Origin: Luidia sarsii
Taxonomy: Eukaryota; Echinodermata; Asteroidea; Paxillosida; Luidiidae
Length of the DNA: 64,000 nucleotides
Direction: 5' to 3'
Assembly (NCBI GenBank): GCA_949987565.1
Contig: OX465103.1
Span: forward strand, 8,017,347-8,081,346
Shown here: piece after piece, positions 48,601 to 60,490 of the stretch
How the letters are laid out: each line of letters opens with the position of its first letter
Position numbering within the stretch: position 1 is the first letter of the stretch
Made by a program: the position numbers and the translations under genes
The notes under the pieces: model-generated
Seen by the model: the letters and a program-made list of their open reading frames with translations, nothing else
Databases searched by the model: none
What the model was told of the DNA's origin: nothing

Positions 48601-51600
48601 CGTTTGCAGAGGCAGAGTGAGAATATTAGCAAGGAGAGAGGAAACACACTCATGGCAGCAGATTTTGTTTCTACATCTACGATGTTGAGGTTTCTAACTA
48701 CAAGCAAAGATCTTTCCCCCTCTTCTCACTAATCCCTACCCTACTTCTTGCCCTTCCCTTTGATCTCAACCTACCAGCTTTACTCTTTGTTTCTCATCCC
48801 TGTCCTATTCACTCTCTTCCCCCTTCCTTCGTGTACATGTATCTGTTTTGTCTTTGTCACTCTGCCTTTGAGAAAGGTCCTGCTGAGATCGAAACGTCAG
48901 GCCCACTAAATTTTAAGAAATACAAGCAAAGATATTTGCTGAAGCGAAATGACCAAGATGCAAGTCTCTCATACTTAAAAAATGCCTGCCGTTTTTCACC
49001 TTGGCAGAACCTACCTCAAAGGCAGAGAGGTCTTGCTGAGATCAGGCTCACTATCAAGTCTCAGCTACTTTAATGAGGGTTTTTGCCCCGATCAAAGTAA
49101 TAAGCACTGCACGCTCAGTGCTTTGCCCAATGCCTGATGAAAAAATGTCGTGGAGGTCGGGTGGGATACAAACTGGCAACTCCTACTTTCTAGTGCAGAC
49201 GTCTTAACCACATGACCACCGAGCTGGCCAAGGTCGTGTAGCAGATTTCAATAATGTATACGCATCAGGCAAAGCACTGCATCATGTCATATACCCCCCC
49301 CCCCGGTGCATGTATATGAAGTCTCAGCTATGTAATGAAATCATTTGAACTGTGGCCCAATCTCATAGAATCCAAAATGCTTCCCATCTAAAATGACCAA
49401 AAATAATGCAAATATCAGAAGTTAGGAGGGCCTGATGTTTTGATCCTAGCAGGACCTTTCTCAAAGGCAGGAATGGAATCCCTTCTTGTTTATATAAATA
49501 ATAAAACAACTGTAAATAATGAAAGCAGACAATACACCGCTCCAGTAGGCAACGCCTCTTGACAAATTAACCAATCACAACGCGCAATTTAAGGTCCGAC
49601 AAATTGCCACCATTTTTGTCCGACATAACGTTTTAAATATTGTATTCTTTACTACACACTTTTCGTTGTGTTTACTTTGGTTTCGTATGTGCCAGGCAAT
49701 TCCTTTGCAAACCCGAGTTTTATGATCATGAACCATGGTCAAGCGGTGTTTATATTTTCATTGTAAATCTGACTCTCGATACCCTAGTCCAATAGAGAGA
49801 AGTGCTTTCGGTGGTTGCGGGCGTGCAGTGGACGCGCACAGCGTATGGGCAATCGTGACACGTTGTGTGTATGTGCACGGTTGCTTTGCCGTTGCTATGG
49901 TGGGCGTGGCCTACTGGATCGGTGTGTTCAAGCCTATTCCACTGAGTCAGTGAAGGAATTTAAAAATGCTGCAGCAAAGCAAAACAATATTCCAGGTCAG
50001 GGTTTGGCACTAGTACTGCACCACTGGCAACTGGACAGTAAAATCAATGAAACCAGGCCAGGGAAATTAAACAATAGACCACAAAAACTGGTGGGCAGAT
50101 TGAGCAACCCAATTCATCGCCATTTCCTCTTGAGACAAGAACAAACAAAAAAAGCAGTGGCTATTGTTACGGCAGCCGTAATGCAATTTCCATTTTTGCT
50201 TCATTACGGCACTAAAATTGCGCATGCATGCACGATGACAGGCCAGATCGAACCACGAAGCTAGTGCTTCTGGCCTGCGGCCGGCCGTGACACTTTTTCA
50301 AGCGCGATGCCATAGCCGATCATGCTTGATCTTGATTTGTTGCATATGCATGATACATTATCGGTATCTGTTGCCACTGTTTGATTAAAACAAATTACAA
50401 CATTGATTTGAATGAGATTTGAAGGTTTGCATGGTGAGAATAGCAGGAATAATAGGTTTGCGGTGACACCATGTAAATTCTCTTTTGTGAGTATGTGTGG
50501 TTCTGAAAAGAACCAGAGGAACTCGACATTTCAAACAGTGTACTCTGTTCGTCTTCAGGAGACTGCTGTATTCCAACTGGGAGTGGGGCTGATGTAGTGT
50601 AGAGAGGGATCCTGGTGAGAGGGATTAGCCCAGTGAAGGGTGAAGGCGGGAACTCTAAAGGCGGGAACAAGGGATGCTGCACTGAGTGGATTCTAGTTCT
50701 GGGTATACTGTGTGTGTGCTCACTCAGGTGTGGCATTTGTAGTGGACCGCTGGGGGTGAACAACTGTTGTCAAGGGGGGAGACTCTTCTTAACATTGATT
50801 TCTAGGTATAATAGTTTTATATTTTTGTTAAGTGGTCTTTGAAACCTCCCCAAAATTGAAAGACTTTATTGTGTTTTGTTTTTATGAGGGGGGGGGTACC
50901 TTTTTCTGCCATGGTCTATTGTCTTCCTGAAAGACGGATGGCGCTGCATGTGCATGTGGGGTTTAATACCCCACGCAACGAAATCTGGCATGCCACCGCG
51001 CTTGCGCAGTTGCAGTGCCGTAACAATAGAAAATGGAAATTGCGTTAGGGCTGCCGTAACAACAGCCACTGTGAAACATGAATGTGCCACCAAGAAAGTG
51101 GAGTCAGTGCATAATAAGCTTGTACTCCAGCCACGGATTCTGTCGTGGTAGGCCCTGCTTACCCGCAAACATCCGGCGTCTATCATCAGTTATATGGGGG
51201 AAGCGGTCAAAAAATTCCTTGGGTGCCTGCAAAGGGTCCTCCACATTGGCACTGTGCACGGCTTGGTGGGCCAAGTACAGGAACAGAGGCTGTAAATGGC
51301 CAAGTGATGAGCACACGTTGCATCCATGAAAATGGCTTTTGGCAAATATACATCCACAGATATCACAAGTGTGAATTAGAGTATATTTGGATCTGACATC
51401 ATTTCCTATGTTCACATTAGACACAATAGGGCCAATCCCACTCTGAAAACATTCGTGATTTGAATCACGATTCAAAAATCCACACAGGCAAAAAATCGCA
51501 TCGCAAAAGGTTACGAGCCGATTTTGGTTAGCAGTTGTGGTCAAAATGGCCGCAGGCAGGTACGGCACTTCCTGTCAATCACAGTGCGAGCGGTGCATTG

Positions 51601-54600
51601 TGGGATTAAATAAAACTTACGATGGGTTATCTATCGTAAGTTGAGTTACGATGCATCGTAAGGCTTTGTGAAATCCAGCCAAGGACTCGTATCAAGGCCC
51701 CTGGTTTAACGCACCAGTGGTCGATCTCCTGTGCTGTTCAACCTCTAGGTGAGGAAATTAAAAGAGTCAACTATCTTTACTGGGGAGGGGCAAGCTAGAT
51801 ACTGCCTGACAGCGGCGCTAGAGTCTTGCAAAAAAAACTGGAGAGTGCACTGTACCTCTGTTTTGTCGTGGTTAGCAATGATGTCTTCAGCATGACTGGT
51901 GAAGACTTTGGTTGAGTACTGACCTTCAGGCGGCTTGGTTATGTTGCCATCCTTGTGGAAGTCGATGCCAGAGTACACCTAAACATTTATTAAATTGACG
52001 CAGAAATAAATTTTTAAAAGGCTTTGCATGGTGGGTGTAACAATATAGGAGGGTTTGCGGTCACATCATGTATAATAAGGTCTCTAAAAGAAGAGGTATG
52101 GTTCTGAAAAGAACCTCAGTGGTACCGGTAACTCTTACAATATAGGAGGGTTTGCGGTGACACCATGTATAATAAGGTCTCTTAAAGTCGAGGTATGATT
52201 CTGAAAAGAACCTCAGTGGTAACTCTAATAATATAGGAGGGTTTCGGTGATACCACGTATAATAAGGTTTCTTAAAGAAGAAGTATGGTTCTGAAAAGAA
52301 CCTGAGAGGTAACTCTTACAATATAGGTGTGGTCAAAGGAAAGGGAGTGGGACGCAGACTATGCACACCAAGGGAGGGGAGATTAAAGGGAAAAGAAACA
52401 AAAGGCTGGGGAAGATCTAAGGGACGGGAGGGAGGTGGGAAATCCAAGGAGAAAGCCAAATAAAAGAGGGATTAATGAGGTGAGGATTAGTCATTCCTTT
52501 CCTGAATGTCAAGGCAATGAGGTTGGATAGTGCGGAGACGCTTAATCCACAGTTTTTCCCTGCTGAGGCAGACAGCATCTTTCCGGTGGCCAAGAGACTC
52601 TATGCACTGCTTTTTCTGCTCCACATATTAGGAATACCTTACCTCTTCGTCGACGTGTGTCCAATAGTCGCCCTTGCCATTGTAGTAGCCATACGCAGAG
52701 TCAAAGCCACGATGAGAAGGAGTGTACTCCTCCCTGAAGTACCCCATATGCCACTGCGGACAATGGTGAAAGAGAAAAAAACATCCCGTTTAACTTGTGG
52801 CTTATGGGTGTGGTCAATGGGAGGGGTCACGGGCGGGGCTGACAGGTGTCATTAGGTGTGGTCAATAGGCGATTGGGTGTGGCCACTGGGTGTGGCCAAT
52901 AAGCATGGCCAATGGGACTTTATGCCCAGACGATGGGTGTGGTAAATAGACATGACCAATGGGTGTGCTGCTTGGGCGTGACCAATGGGGAGCTTTAAGC
53001 CAAATGCCGCTATCCTAACTCAATGGCTCAAAACATACGTACCAAAACCATGTGGCTGGGATACATATCAAGTCACACTACTAAATTGAATATATGTTGT
53101 ACTGCAGAACTGCAATACATTTGGAATTCTTTTTTCGTCATTTCAAATAATACTGTGGTGTCAGGAAAATATATTCATGCATTTTTGGTTTAATTTTAAA
53201 CTTTGGGAAAGAGAATACAAAATAACTTAAAGGGCTACTACAAAGCAAATCCACTTTTCCAGTTTTAAGCTTTGTACAATGGTTGATTGTAGCTATGGGT
53301 CAAGCTATGGGTCAGGCTATGGGCCAGGCTATGGGCCAGTCTAGGGCCAGGCTATGGGCCAGGCTATGGGCCAGGCTATGGGCTAGTCTATGGGCCAGGC
53401 TATGGGCCAGGCTATGGGCCAGACTATGGGACAAGCTATGGGCCAGGCTCTGGGCCAAGCTATGGGCCAGGCTATGGGCCAGGGTATGGGCCAGGCTATG
53501 GGACAAGCTACATGCCAGGCTATGGGCCAAGCTATGGGCCAGGCTATGTGACAAGCTATGGGCCAGGCTATGGGCCAGGCTATGGGCCAGGCTATGGGCC
53601 AGACTATGGGACAAGCTATGGGCCAGGCTATGGTAAAAGCTATGGGGTGAGCTAGGGACTTACTTTCCCCACCATGTGTGTCTTGTAACCTTGCTGCTTC
53701 AGTAACTCAGGAAGGATGGTTTCATTCAGTCCCAGGCCCCAAGGGGACGATGCCATAATAACTGAGTGCCACATTCCTGCAGAAAGACCAGCAGTAAACA
53801 ATCAAAATTAACAAAACAACACGGCCAAAAAAACTAAAGCCATACAAATCTTTGGTAGAGTCTTCTGTGTGATCATGATGGTAGTGAAACATGGGTAATA
53901 AATGGGGTAGTTTATACGAGGGACTAACCTGGGGACTAAACTCAAATGGGTTGCCCCGACTGACAAAAGTTGCCCTTTGAACGCAACTTTTGTTTCCACC
54001 GAGGGACTATGCGTGGGGTCAAGTCAATCCTACATATGAGTGGTACTACTCGCCAGTCCATGCCCTGCGGGTGTTCATTTATGACCTACCGCCCACTGCG
54101 TTATTGTTTAGATAAGGCTTGCCCAGTCCCCATCATACACATCTGGTGCTGATGGCCTCTAGTAGGTTGCGTAATCACCGGGTGTCAGTGGTATCATATG
54201 AGCGTAAGGGGATTTTTTTGAATTTGCAGCTACTCGAACCCCCACTGAGAAAGACTAGTAACCACAAACTAACACCCAAGCCAGTCCCTCGTCTGAACAT
54301 AACCAATGACGATGACAAGAACAAGCTGTACACTTTAAATTTCACGTGTCCTAATGAAGAAAAACTACGGAGAACAAAATTGAAACGGGTCAGTGCAGAG
54401 GTCAAAGGAAAAAGGTTGGAATGGATTGGCCATGTGCTAAGAATGAAGGTAGAGATCTACTGTGTCACTGCACTTTCCTTCCAAAGTTTTCTCATTCAGC
54501 TGAGTAAAGCAAATACAGTTTGTTCTAAAGGCCCTATACAACATTGGTTAAGGTCAAAATATTGCCACAGTTTGTGTGGTCAACAATTAAACATTCCAAA

Positions 54601-56429
54601 AAAGAAATACTGTGCAGGTTTTAGCTCAGATGGTAATCTGAGAAAAGTAGAAAAGGGAAAAAAACTGTCACGGTTTACGCACTGTTCCGTAGTATAAGAA
54701 ATAGTTTATTACTTGCGAGTGATAAACTATTTTGGCAATGTTTGAGTGAAAATTTCTCGAGAATTACAGCATCCCAGACCGTAACATTTCAACATGAGGA
54801 TTCTATCATGACCATCTACAAACTGTGTAAATTATAATGAAAGCTATGGACATCGATGTTTTTTTTTATCTTCCCAATGCTGTAAGGGCCTTTAAATCTC
54901 AAAATACAAAACTGACAAGATGTGCAAAGACGGCGGAAAGAGGCCAACATCTACAACATACATGTGGCTTGCCATACCGATCCTTTCCCATCACTGCCAT
55001 TGGTATCCAGCAATCGGTTAACATGGTTAAGCGCAAGCCCCGCAAATGTGGCTGATGTTGATATATACCAGCAAAAGACTGTACCAGGGCCATAGTAATA
55101 TTTACATGTATAATTGTGGAAATGAGTGTGTCACACAAAACGCATGTAGGCACTGTAGGGCAAGATTTTCATGATTGACAGATCAGCAAATTTTAAAACA
55201 CCTATAATATCGGGATGACAATGAAATACAAATACATGTGAAAAGATGGGCTTATTGATTTTTTGGGTAAAAAAGGCAAAGTAGTCAAGGTAAATAATAT
55301 AGGGCAATGCCAACCGGGCCGTAAATAAGGGGTTGCTTTGTGGGGCACCTTGGCCAGTAAGAAGGGCAACGGCAGCCCTGGCTGTTATGGCCATGGTTCA
55401 TTTCAAGCCCCAGTGCTTTGCTGGGCCTAGTTTCATTCCCCACCATTTTGCCTTCATTCACTGCAGTACCTGTGTGGATAGGGTATTTGCCCGTCATCAG
55501 TGTGCTGCGCGTAGGGGTGCAGATGGGCTGCACGTAGTAATTGGACAGCAGGACCCCACTGTAGGCAAGCTTGTCTAGATTGGGGGTTGGGATCTGGTAG
55601 GAGCCGTGGAAGCTGACATCGTTCCAACCCTGGAAGAAAAAATCAAGAGGGAAACAATTCACACAAGTAGAGTTCGCCCACAGAATCATACTCCATCACA
55701 TTGGGCCTTGTAACCTGTATCATGCATTTTCCTACAGTGACAAAAACTCCATATGCCCTCAATGCTACAGAATAATCCTCCATCACATTGGGCCTTGTAA
55801 TTTGTATCCTCCATTTTCCTACAGTGACAAAAACTCCACATGCCTTCAATCCTGCAAATTCCTACTATACATTAACTACCACATGCCCTCAATCCTACAC
55901 ATTTCTACACTAAGACAATCTTAGGATTCTGTAGGATTTGGGAAAGTTAGGGTTTTAAGACAACCATCCACTATTGTCTTCAGGGCATTCTTCTTCTCCT
56001 GCTCTCCAGCTCCCACACCAAAGTAAGTCTGGGTTTACGATCAACCTCATCGACCCAATCCTTGTGTCTGGCAGTGTCTGCAGTCTGTTCTTCTTCTGCA
56101 GTCATATCTGTGGCACACTACCAAGTATCACAGAGGACCTAGGACTCAGACAACCTACTGTATCACCAATCCAAGTGTTACAGTATGATTGCCATTTGAA
56201 AAAGTTCCGAAACACTCAGTCTTCTAAAAAACACCACACCTACATGCAAAAAGAAGAAAATAATTCTCACCAAGTCATCAGCCAAGATGAAGATGATATT
56301 GGGCTTTGTGCCGGACATGTCTTTCCTTTCTCCACTGGTTTTCATGGTTTTGCTGAGGGCACCATGCTCCGAAATAATAATTCCATGGACCAACAAGAGC
56401 ACAGTGACGATAGTGCTGGGTGATGCCAT
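42641..56429 (-). CDS. Arylsulfatase B-like (N-acetylgalactosamine-4-sulfatase family)
   Basis: Complete gene. Exons: 56429-56271, 55629-55470, 53776-53664, 52753-52643, 51978-51856, 51289-51163, 48490-48293 (7a) or 48116-47919 (7b), 46431-46275, 44780-44629, 43880-43722, 42789-42641. With one exon 7 the phases close to 535 aa; human ARSB has 533. Residues 1-26 look like a signal peptide. Active-site residues are all present: Asp51-Asp52 in FILADDL, the formylglycine Cys90 in CTPTR with Arg94, Lys144-His146 in GKWHMG, His234, Asp297-Asn298 in FFSTDNGG, and Lys319. The family is lysosomal or secreted and removes sulfate from dermatan/chondroitin sulfate or other substrates. An upstream in-frame ATG at 56453 would add 8 residues. 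ARSI/ARSJ are the nearest alternatives. Confidence 0.92.
42902..43210. mobile_element. MITE, TTAA / CAACATTGG family, complete copy
   Basis: It begins TTAA then AGCCCCTACACAACATTGG and ends CCAATGTTTTGTAGGGGCC then TTAA. The ends are inverted and flanked by the TTAA target. The interior matches the copy at 6.7 kb. It lies in the last intron of the arylsulfatase gene. Confidence 0.85.
43225..43480 (+). repeat. tRNA-Ser-derived SINE
   Basis: The best-preserved head in the window. CAGCTCGG and CCGAGCTG pair as an acceptor-like stem; GCACTAGAAAGC matches the anticodon loop of tRNA-Ser(AGA); GCAGGTTCGAATCCTGCC is a perfect T-arm. The tail ends GCAGGGCAAACACTCATTGA. Confidence 0.85.
43890..44275. 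repeat. GGGCA pentanucleotide array in arylsulfatase intron 9
   Basis: About 390 bp of GGGCA units with GGGAA and GGGTA variants. It starts about 10 bp upstream of the exon 10 acceptor, so the transcript reads CCCTG repeats directly before the splice site. The long [12 protein letters not shown] frames are artefacts. Confidence 0.95.
45825..46085. repeat. Nested tRNA-Ser SINE copies
   Basis: A minus-oriented tail (AATGAGGGTTTGCCCTGC) is followed by a plus-oriented head and tail (GTTCGAATCCCGCCCGGGCT, then GCATCGGGCAAAGCACTG) and a further tail ending AACCCTCATTGAATTGC. At least two insertions have collided, in arylsulfatase intron 8. Confidence 0.7.
46590..46785. repeat. Palindromic repeat (CCTAGCAGGACCTTTCTC family)
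   Basis: Arms GTGGGCCTGATGTTTCG plus CCTAGCAGGACCTTTCTC and their reverse complement face each other around a GTGACAAGCAGTGATATCG centre. Single arms or short hairpins recur near 13,660, 41,200, 42,430-42,520, 47,610, 48,860, 49,010 and 49,440. Confidence 0.75.
47115..47208. repeat. TCTG/TCAG microsatellite
   Basis: Imperfect run of GTCTGTCTGTC and CAGTCTGTCAG units, about 95 bp, in an arylsulfatase intron. Confidence 0.85.
47919..48116 (-). CDS. Arylsulfatase exon 7b (alternative version)
   Basis: 198 nt between CTGCGCCAG and G|GTACCC, with the same phases as 7a. It encodes [20 protein letters not shown], then [20 protein letters not shown] and [12 protein letters not shown]. It differs from 7a at 12 of 65 whole codons' residues and has no stop. 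Including both exons would duplicate the catalytic segment, so mutually exclusive use is expected. Confidence 0.9.
48293..48490 (-). CDS. Arylsulfatase exon 7a (alternative version)
   Basis: 198 nt between CCCATCAG and G|GTATAA, phase 1 in and out. It encodes [20 protein letters not shown], then [20 protein letters not shown] and [12 protein letters not shown]. It keeps the metal ligands Asp-Asn and the active-site Lys. It is the first of the two copies met by transcription. Confidence 0.9.
49070..49260 (-). repeat. tRNA-Ser-derived SINE
   Basis: Minus-oriented copy: tail CAGTGCTTTGCCCAATGCCT, decayed box B, CTTTCTAGTGCAGACGTC, then CACCGAGCTGGCCAAGGTC. Confidence 0.7.
49735..49785 (+). pseudogene. 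THAP-domain-like N-terminus (relic)
   Basis: ATG opens [17 protein letters not shown], resembling the start of a THAP zinc finger, where two cysteines sit near the initiator Met. The rest of the C2CH finger is not in frame. It lies antisense in an arylsulfatase intron, perhaps a relic of a THAP-bearing gene or P-type transposon. Confidence 0.35.
50157..51076. mobile_element. 0.9 kb element with about 80-bp inverted ends
   Basis: The left arm (CAGTGGCTATTGTTACGGCA then GCCGTAATGCAATTTCCAT) is the inverted match of the right arm (ATGGAAATTGCGTTAGGGCT then GCCGTAACAACAGCCACTG), and both continue into TTGCGC. Between them is a GGTGACACCATGTA repeat piece and no recognised frame. Confidence 0.6.
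52035..52325. repeat. About 95-bp tandem repeat, three copies
   Basis: Units carry AATATAGGAGGGTTTGCGG then TGACACCATGTATAATAAGG and GGTTCTGAAAAGAACC (itself palindromic). A related single piece is at 50,445-50,530. The word ACATGGTGTCACC also occurs near 2,476, 5,518 and 9,893. Located in arylsulfatase intron 4. Confidence 0.85.
53290..53645. repeat. 12-bp minisatellite, about 29 copies, in arylsulfatase intron 3
   Basis: Unit CTATGGGCCAGG with AAGCTATGGGAC variants. The array ends about 20 bp from the exon 3 donor. Its 12-bp period keeps frames open in every register, hence the spurious [11 protein letters not shown] frames. Confidence 0.95.
54230..54455 (+). pseudogene. LINE reverse-transcriptase C-terminal relic
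   Basis: The frame contains [20 protein letters not shown] followed by WIGHVLRMK. The last is a common landmark after the reverse-transcriptase domain of non-LTR elements. It is cut off by the next MITE and antisense to the arylsulfatase gene. Confidence 0.5.
54525..54895. mobile_element. MITE, TTAA-target family, second copy
   Basis: Ends TAAAGGCCCTATACAACATTGG-like (shown from 54,525) and CCAATGCTGTAAGGGCC then TTTAA. The interior is close to the element at 1,264-1,617, including AAGAAATAGTTTATTAC and CAGCATCCCAGACCGTAA. Confidence 0.8.
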
Positions 56430-58541
56430 TGCTTGAATGTGAGTGGTTAACAAAAAAGAAATTAACAGAATGAAAAATACAATAGTAAACGTTCTCTATG
56501 CTCACCAGTGTACTAGTGTAACTAAACTAAGTAAGTTACGTCAAGTACCGGTACGTTATGTAAGATGCGACCTCATGAAAAAATGCACAGTACATGTAGT
56601 TGATAATCTCCTCAAATGAGGGTGACTTTGCAGGCATAAACCGAGAGAAAAATCACCAAATTTATCTCTACTCCATGACTTTCTCTTCCACAAATCTTTG
56701 TGAAAGGGTATAAACGAGTCAGATGCCTAAACCCTATAATGTCCTGCACCAACGCCAACCAAAATCCACTGAAGCACTTGTGAAAACGGAAAATACATGT
56801 TTTGTATACCATCGAAAAAAATCTAGGCCTATAGGTTGAGTTTTTTTTGTAGAAAACACACCTTTTACGTTTTATTTCATTGAACAGGGTAGTAGGCCTA
56901 GACTGTCACAGCTACTTTGCCAGGGTCATATCTCAGATGTCAGGTAAGGGAGATTAGCCTAACACCAGTAATGGGCAGGTAACTCCAACAATATGTACAA
57001 ATGTGGAATAAAATACATTGATATTATCATTGCAGGAGTTAGTAATTTAGTTAGAATTCAGGGCTTGAAACATCCACTGGACCGTGAACTGAGTCTAGTG
57101 ATTTCAGCATCAGTCTAGTGCCGAGTGTGACTGCACTGAACCGGCCGTCTAGTGGTTTTTTTTCTTGCACCATGAAGAAAATGCCACTCAATTTGACTCT
57201 AATATAACTTTGACTTTCAGATGTACAGTACAACCATGGAGGAATAAGGAGAGAACAAGTACCGTAAAAAAGAAGAAGCATTTTCTCATGTTATTCCTTT
57301 CAGTTTTACTGTTTGCAAAATGTCTTATTTCTTATTCATGGCACGGGTCTTGTAAAAATAGTTCAGGTCCAGTTACTAAACTAGACCTGTTGTCTAGAAC
57401 CATGGAGGAATAATTCCTCCATGGTTTAACTACTGACTAGTTCAACCATGGCATGGTAATCATGGTTCAACCATGGAGGTAGGCACTCAAGTCCAAGAAT
57501 TTTGTATCTCTCCTAGTCCGAGTAACTTGGACCCTTACAATCGCCCTTAAAAAAAAAATTAAAGGGCGATTGTAACTGGTCCAAGTTACTCGGACTATAT
57601 CTCCCCCAAAACAATAAATAAATAACAAACAAAATTTGCTATTTCTTTACAACTCGCCTACACTCAACGCTATGACGGAAACGTAATAATAAAGTAAACA
57701 TTTCACCCAGTGTTACCGGTGATTCCTCTCACCAGACCGTTTCCGATCGGTGCAGTTGAAATTCGGTTGCTAGTTGTTCTGCACAAAAGATAGGCATGCA
57801 CAAAAGGTCAAAAGACAAAAGACACAGGCAAGCATAAACACAAAGATGTCAGGTGATCTATGTCACGTGCATTGCATGGCATTATTCCTCCATTTTATAC
57901 ACACGTTCAGCGCACGGCGTACGGACGTGTATAAAAAACCGTCCGTGGTTCAGCGTGTACATCTATATGGGCGGCCAATAGGGCAAAAAAGCCAACCGTG
58001 AAAATTAAGCCCACTTTTAATTTTTGCATTAATTGTGTCCCATTGCCCTGAGCCACTTTGAGATGGGGAAGTTGGATTTACTTTTTATATCACCTATCAA
58101 CTCCTTTCCCTTCATGCTACCCTCTCCTTTTCCATCCTTTTCCAAATCATCAAAACTGTCCTCATAATGATAAGGAAATAAATGTAATCACCATAATGAA
58201 TAATTCGAATTGAGAATAATTTTCTTGAAATGTGAAATAAATATATAAGCGAGACGCCCTTTACTGCCTCAAGTTGCGTGATATATTTTTTCTACGTATG
58301 TTGGGCTTTGTTAAGGCACACTCAGATTTTTTGTAGGACCAACAATAAAGAAAACTGGAGCTACGAAGCAACTGCCAATTTTGTACCTAGGAAAATAGAC
58401 CCCAAAAGAGCAACTTTTTGAATCACACGAGTTTGGCCTACCGGAAGAGCCTTAACTTTCCACGTTTTTGGTGACGGACAAGAGCAGGAAACAAACCGGA
58501 AGATACGAAGTCTGAGATCATTATCCGGAGTTGTTTTCATC

Positions 58542-58853
58542 GTGCGATGTGAGTTAAAAGGCCAAGCGTCAAAAACGCGTACCGTCGAAAACTGGGCCTC
58601 CCACGATACATGTACATATGTACATACATGGGAAGGATGGGAAGGTCTAGCTGCCAACCGCACTGCCTGGAGGCAGTCCACATCGTCAGGGGTCAAGGCC
58701 TTTGAGGTTCGACGTTTGGAGCAGCTTGATGCCAAACGACGGGTCAGCAGAAAGGACAGAAGTATGAACCATACTTCTGCCGTAGCCTGCCCGGTGTGCA
58801 ATCAAATCTGTGCGTCGGAGTTTGGGCTGCGGTCGCACCAGAGGCGTCACTGA
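58542..58853 (+). pseudogene. LINE ORF2 C-terminal end with CCHH finger
   Basis: The frame shows AWRQSTSSGVKAFEVRRLEQ, a basic stretch, then CPVCNQICASEFGLRSHQRRH-like spacing (Cys-x2-Cys-x12-His-x3/4-His) and a stop. This is the usual end of CR1/RTE-type non-LTR retrotransposon ORF2. Only about 300 bp remain. Confidence 0.6.
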
Positions 58854-59324
58854 CGTCATCGTCACCTCGCGACGGACATCCATTACATGTACTGTACACG
58901 TAACATGTACACAATGTGCCAGCCCGGCCAGAAAGTTCTATAAATGCCGGTAGTCGATGTTAGACTAGTCGACATGAATTCTGAAACAAACTACGAAAGC
59001 CCTGTTTTCTTTTATGAAATTACAGGCATATAGCCCTTTTAATCAAAATATATTTCCTTTACAATATTGAAAAAATAAAACGTTTATATGTAATTCATTT
59101 ACAACATACAACCAGCCCCCAACTGTGATATAGGAAATCATGAGTACTGACGGGACTTCCGAATTCCTGTACGTATTGCAGTTTTACATCTTAGTTATAT
59201 TCTTGATGTCCAAAAGGTACGATTATTGAACCAGTATTTAGTATTATTCCAGTTTTCAATGTATTTTATTCCCTTTTACCTGCACCGCAGAGGCTGGGCT
59301 AGCCTTGTCCAAGGCGGTCTCTCC

Positions 59325-59500
59325 GGTGGTTGACCCCAAAGGCGGCCAAGTAAAATGCCGCACGTCAAAATATATTCATGGCTCTTTAGCATAAATTAAC
59401 TTTGAGACCCATTGACCTCCTGCAGTCGGGAGATTAACTAATGAATTTTCAGTTGTGACGTACGGCATTTCACTTGGCCGCCTTTAGGGTCTACCCTCTC
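59325..59500. mobile_element. Short inverted-repeat element
   Basis: GACCCCAAAGGCGGCCAAGT then AAAATGCCGCACGTCA on the left is mirrored by TGACGTACGGCATTTC then ACTTGGCCGCCTTTAGGGTC on the right. Arms about 50 bp, spacer about 75 bp. Confidence 0.7.
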
Positions 59501-59774
59501 CGGTACACTGAGTACGGCTCCGGGCCAAATGCCCGCAAACCACGGCACAACGGCACTATAGATACCAAGCCGGGTGCAAGCTGTACACGGAACGCAGACC
59601 GCACCGCTGCCATCCCACATACAACAGTCTGTGTGCGTATGTGTGTACGGACCTGTACGCAGCTGTCCTGGCCGCCCTCAAGTTGGTTTCCGGACCAAGA
59701 CAAGACACGCACACGACATAATACGCACGCAAGTTACGGGCGGGGTATTGTGCACAACGAGCGTAAGCTATGAG

Positions 59775-60490
59775 CGGAGCGCGATTATTTTTCCGTACCA
59801 CTAACGCGTCAAGTTGGCAAATTAATTGCAATTGTGCGACTTGAATGAAAACAAACGCGGTTTCCGCGGCTCGTTCCCAACTCGCCCACAATTATAGTCT
59901 TCTTGACCCTAGCCAACTCGCCCACTAGTCTACTTGCCCCTTGCCAACTCGCCCACTAGTCTACCTGCCCCTTGCCAACTCGCCCACTAGTCTTCTTGAC
60001 CCTAGCCAACTCGCCCACTACTAGTCTACTTGACCCTAGCCAACTCGCCCACTAGTCTACTTGCCCCTTGCCAACTCGCCCACTAGTCTACTTGCCCCTA
60101 TCCAACTCGCCCACTATAGTCTACTTGCCCCTTGCCAACTCGCCCACTAGTCTTCTTGACCCTATATAAGCCAACTCGCCCACTACTAGTCTACTTGACC
60201 CTAGCCAACTCGCCCACTAGTCTACTTGCCCCTTGCCAACTCGCCCACTACTCTACCTGCCCCTTGCCAACTCGCCCACTAGTCTACTTGCCCCTTGCCA
60301 ACTCGCCCACTAGTCTACCTGCCCCTTGCCAACTCGCCCACTAGTCTACTTGCCCCTTGCCAACTCGCCCACTATAGTCTGCTTGCCCCTTGCCAACGAG
60401 CCGCGGAGGTCTTCATTCAAGTCGCACAATTGCAATTAAGGGGCCAACCTGACGCGTTAGTGGTACGGGAAAAAAAATCGCGAGCGGATC
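59775..60490. mobile_element. Second foldback-like element: inverted repeats enclosing a minisatellite
   Basis: The left arm (about 59,775-59,885) contains CGTACCACTAACGCGTCA, TTGCAATTGTGCGACTTGAA and CCGCGGCTCGTT. The right arm (about 60,397-60,490) is its inverted copy. Between them (59,885-60,396) about 15 units of CCAACTCGCCCACTAGTCTA plus CTTGCCCCTTG fill the element completely. Confidence 0.8.

Noticed and set aside
53283..53636. Frame of LWARLWAR repeats and its antisense partner
   Set aside because: The 12-bp minisatellite keeps all frames open; it lies inside arylsulfatase intron 3.
54119..54697. 192-codon frame as a host gene
   Set aside because: Contains a LINE landmark and then runs into a MITE; composite of repeats.
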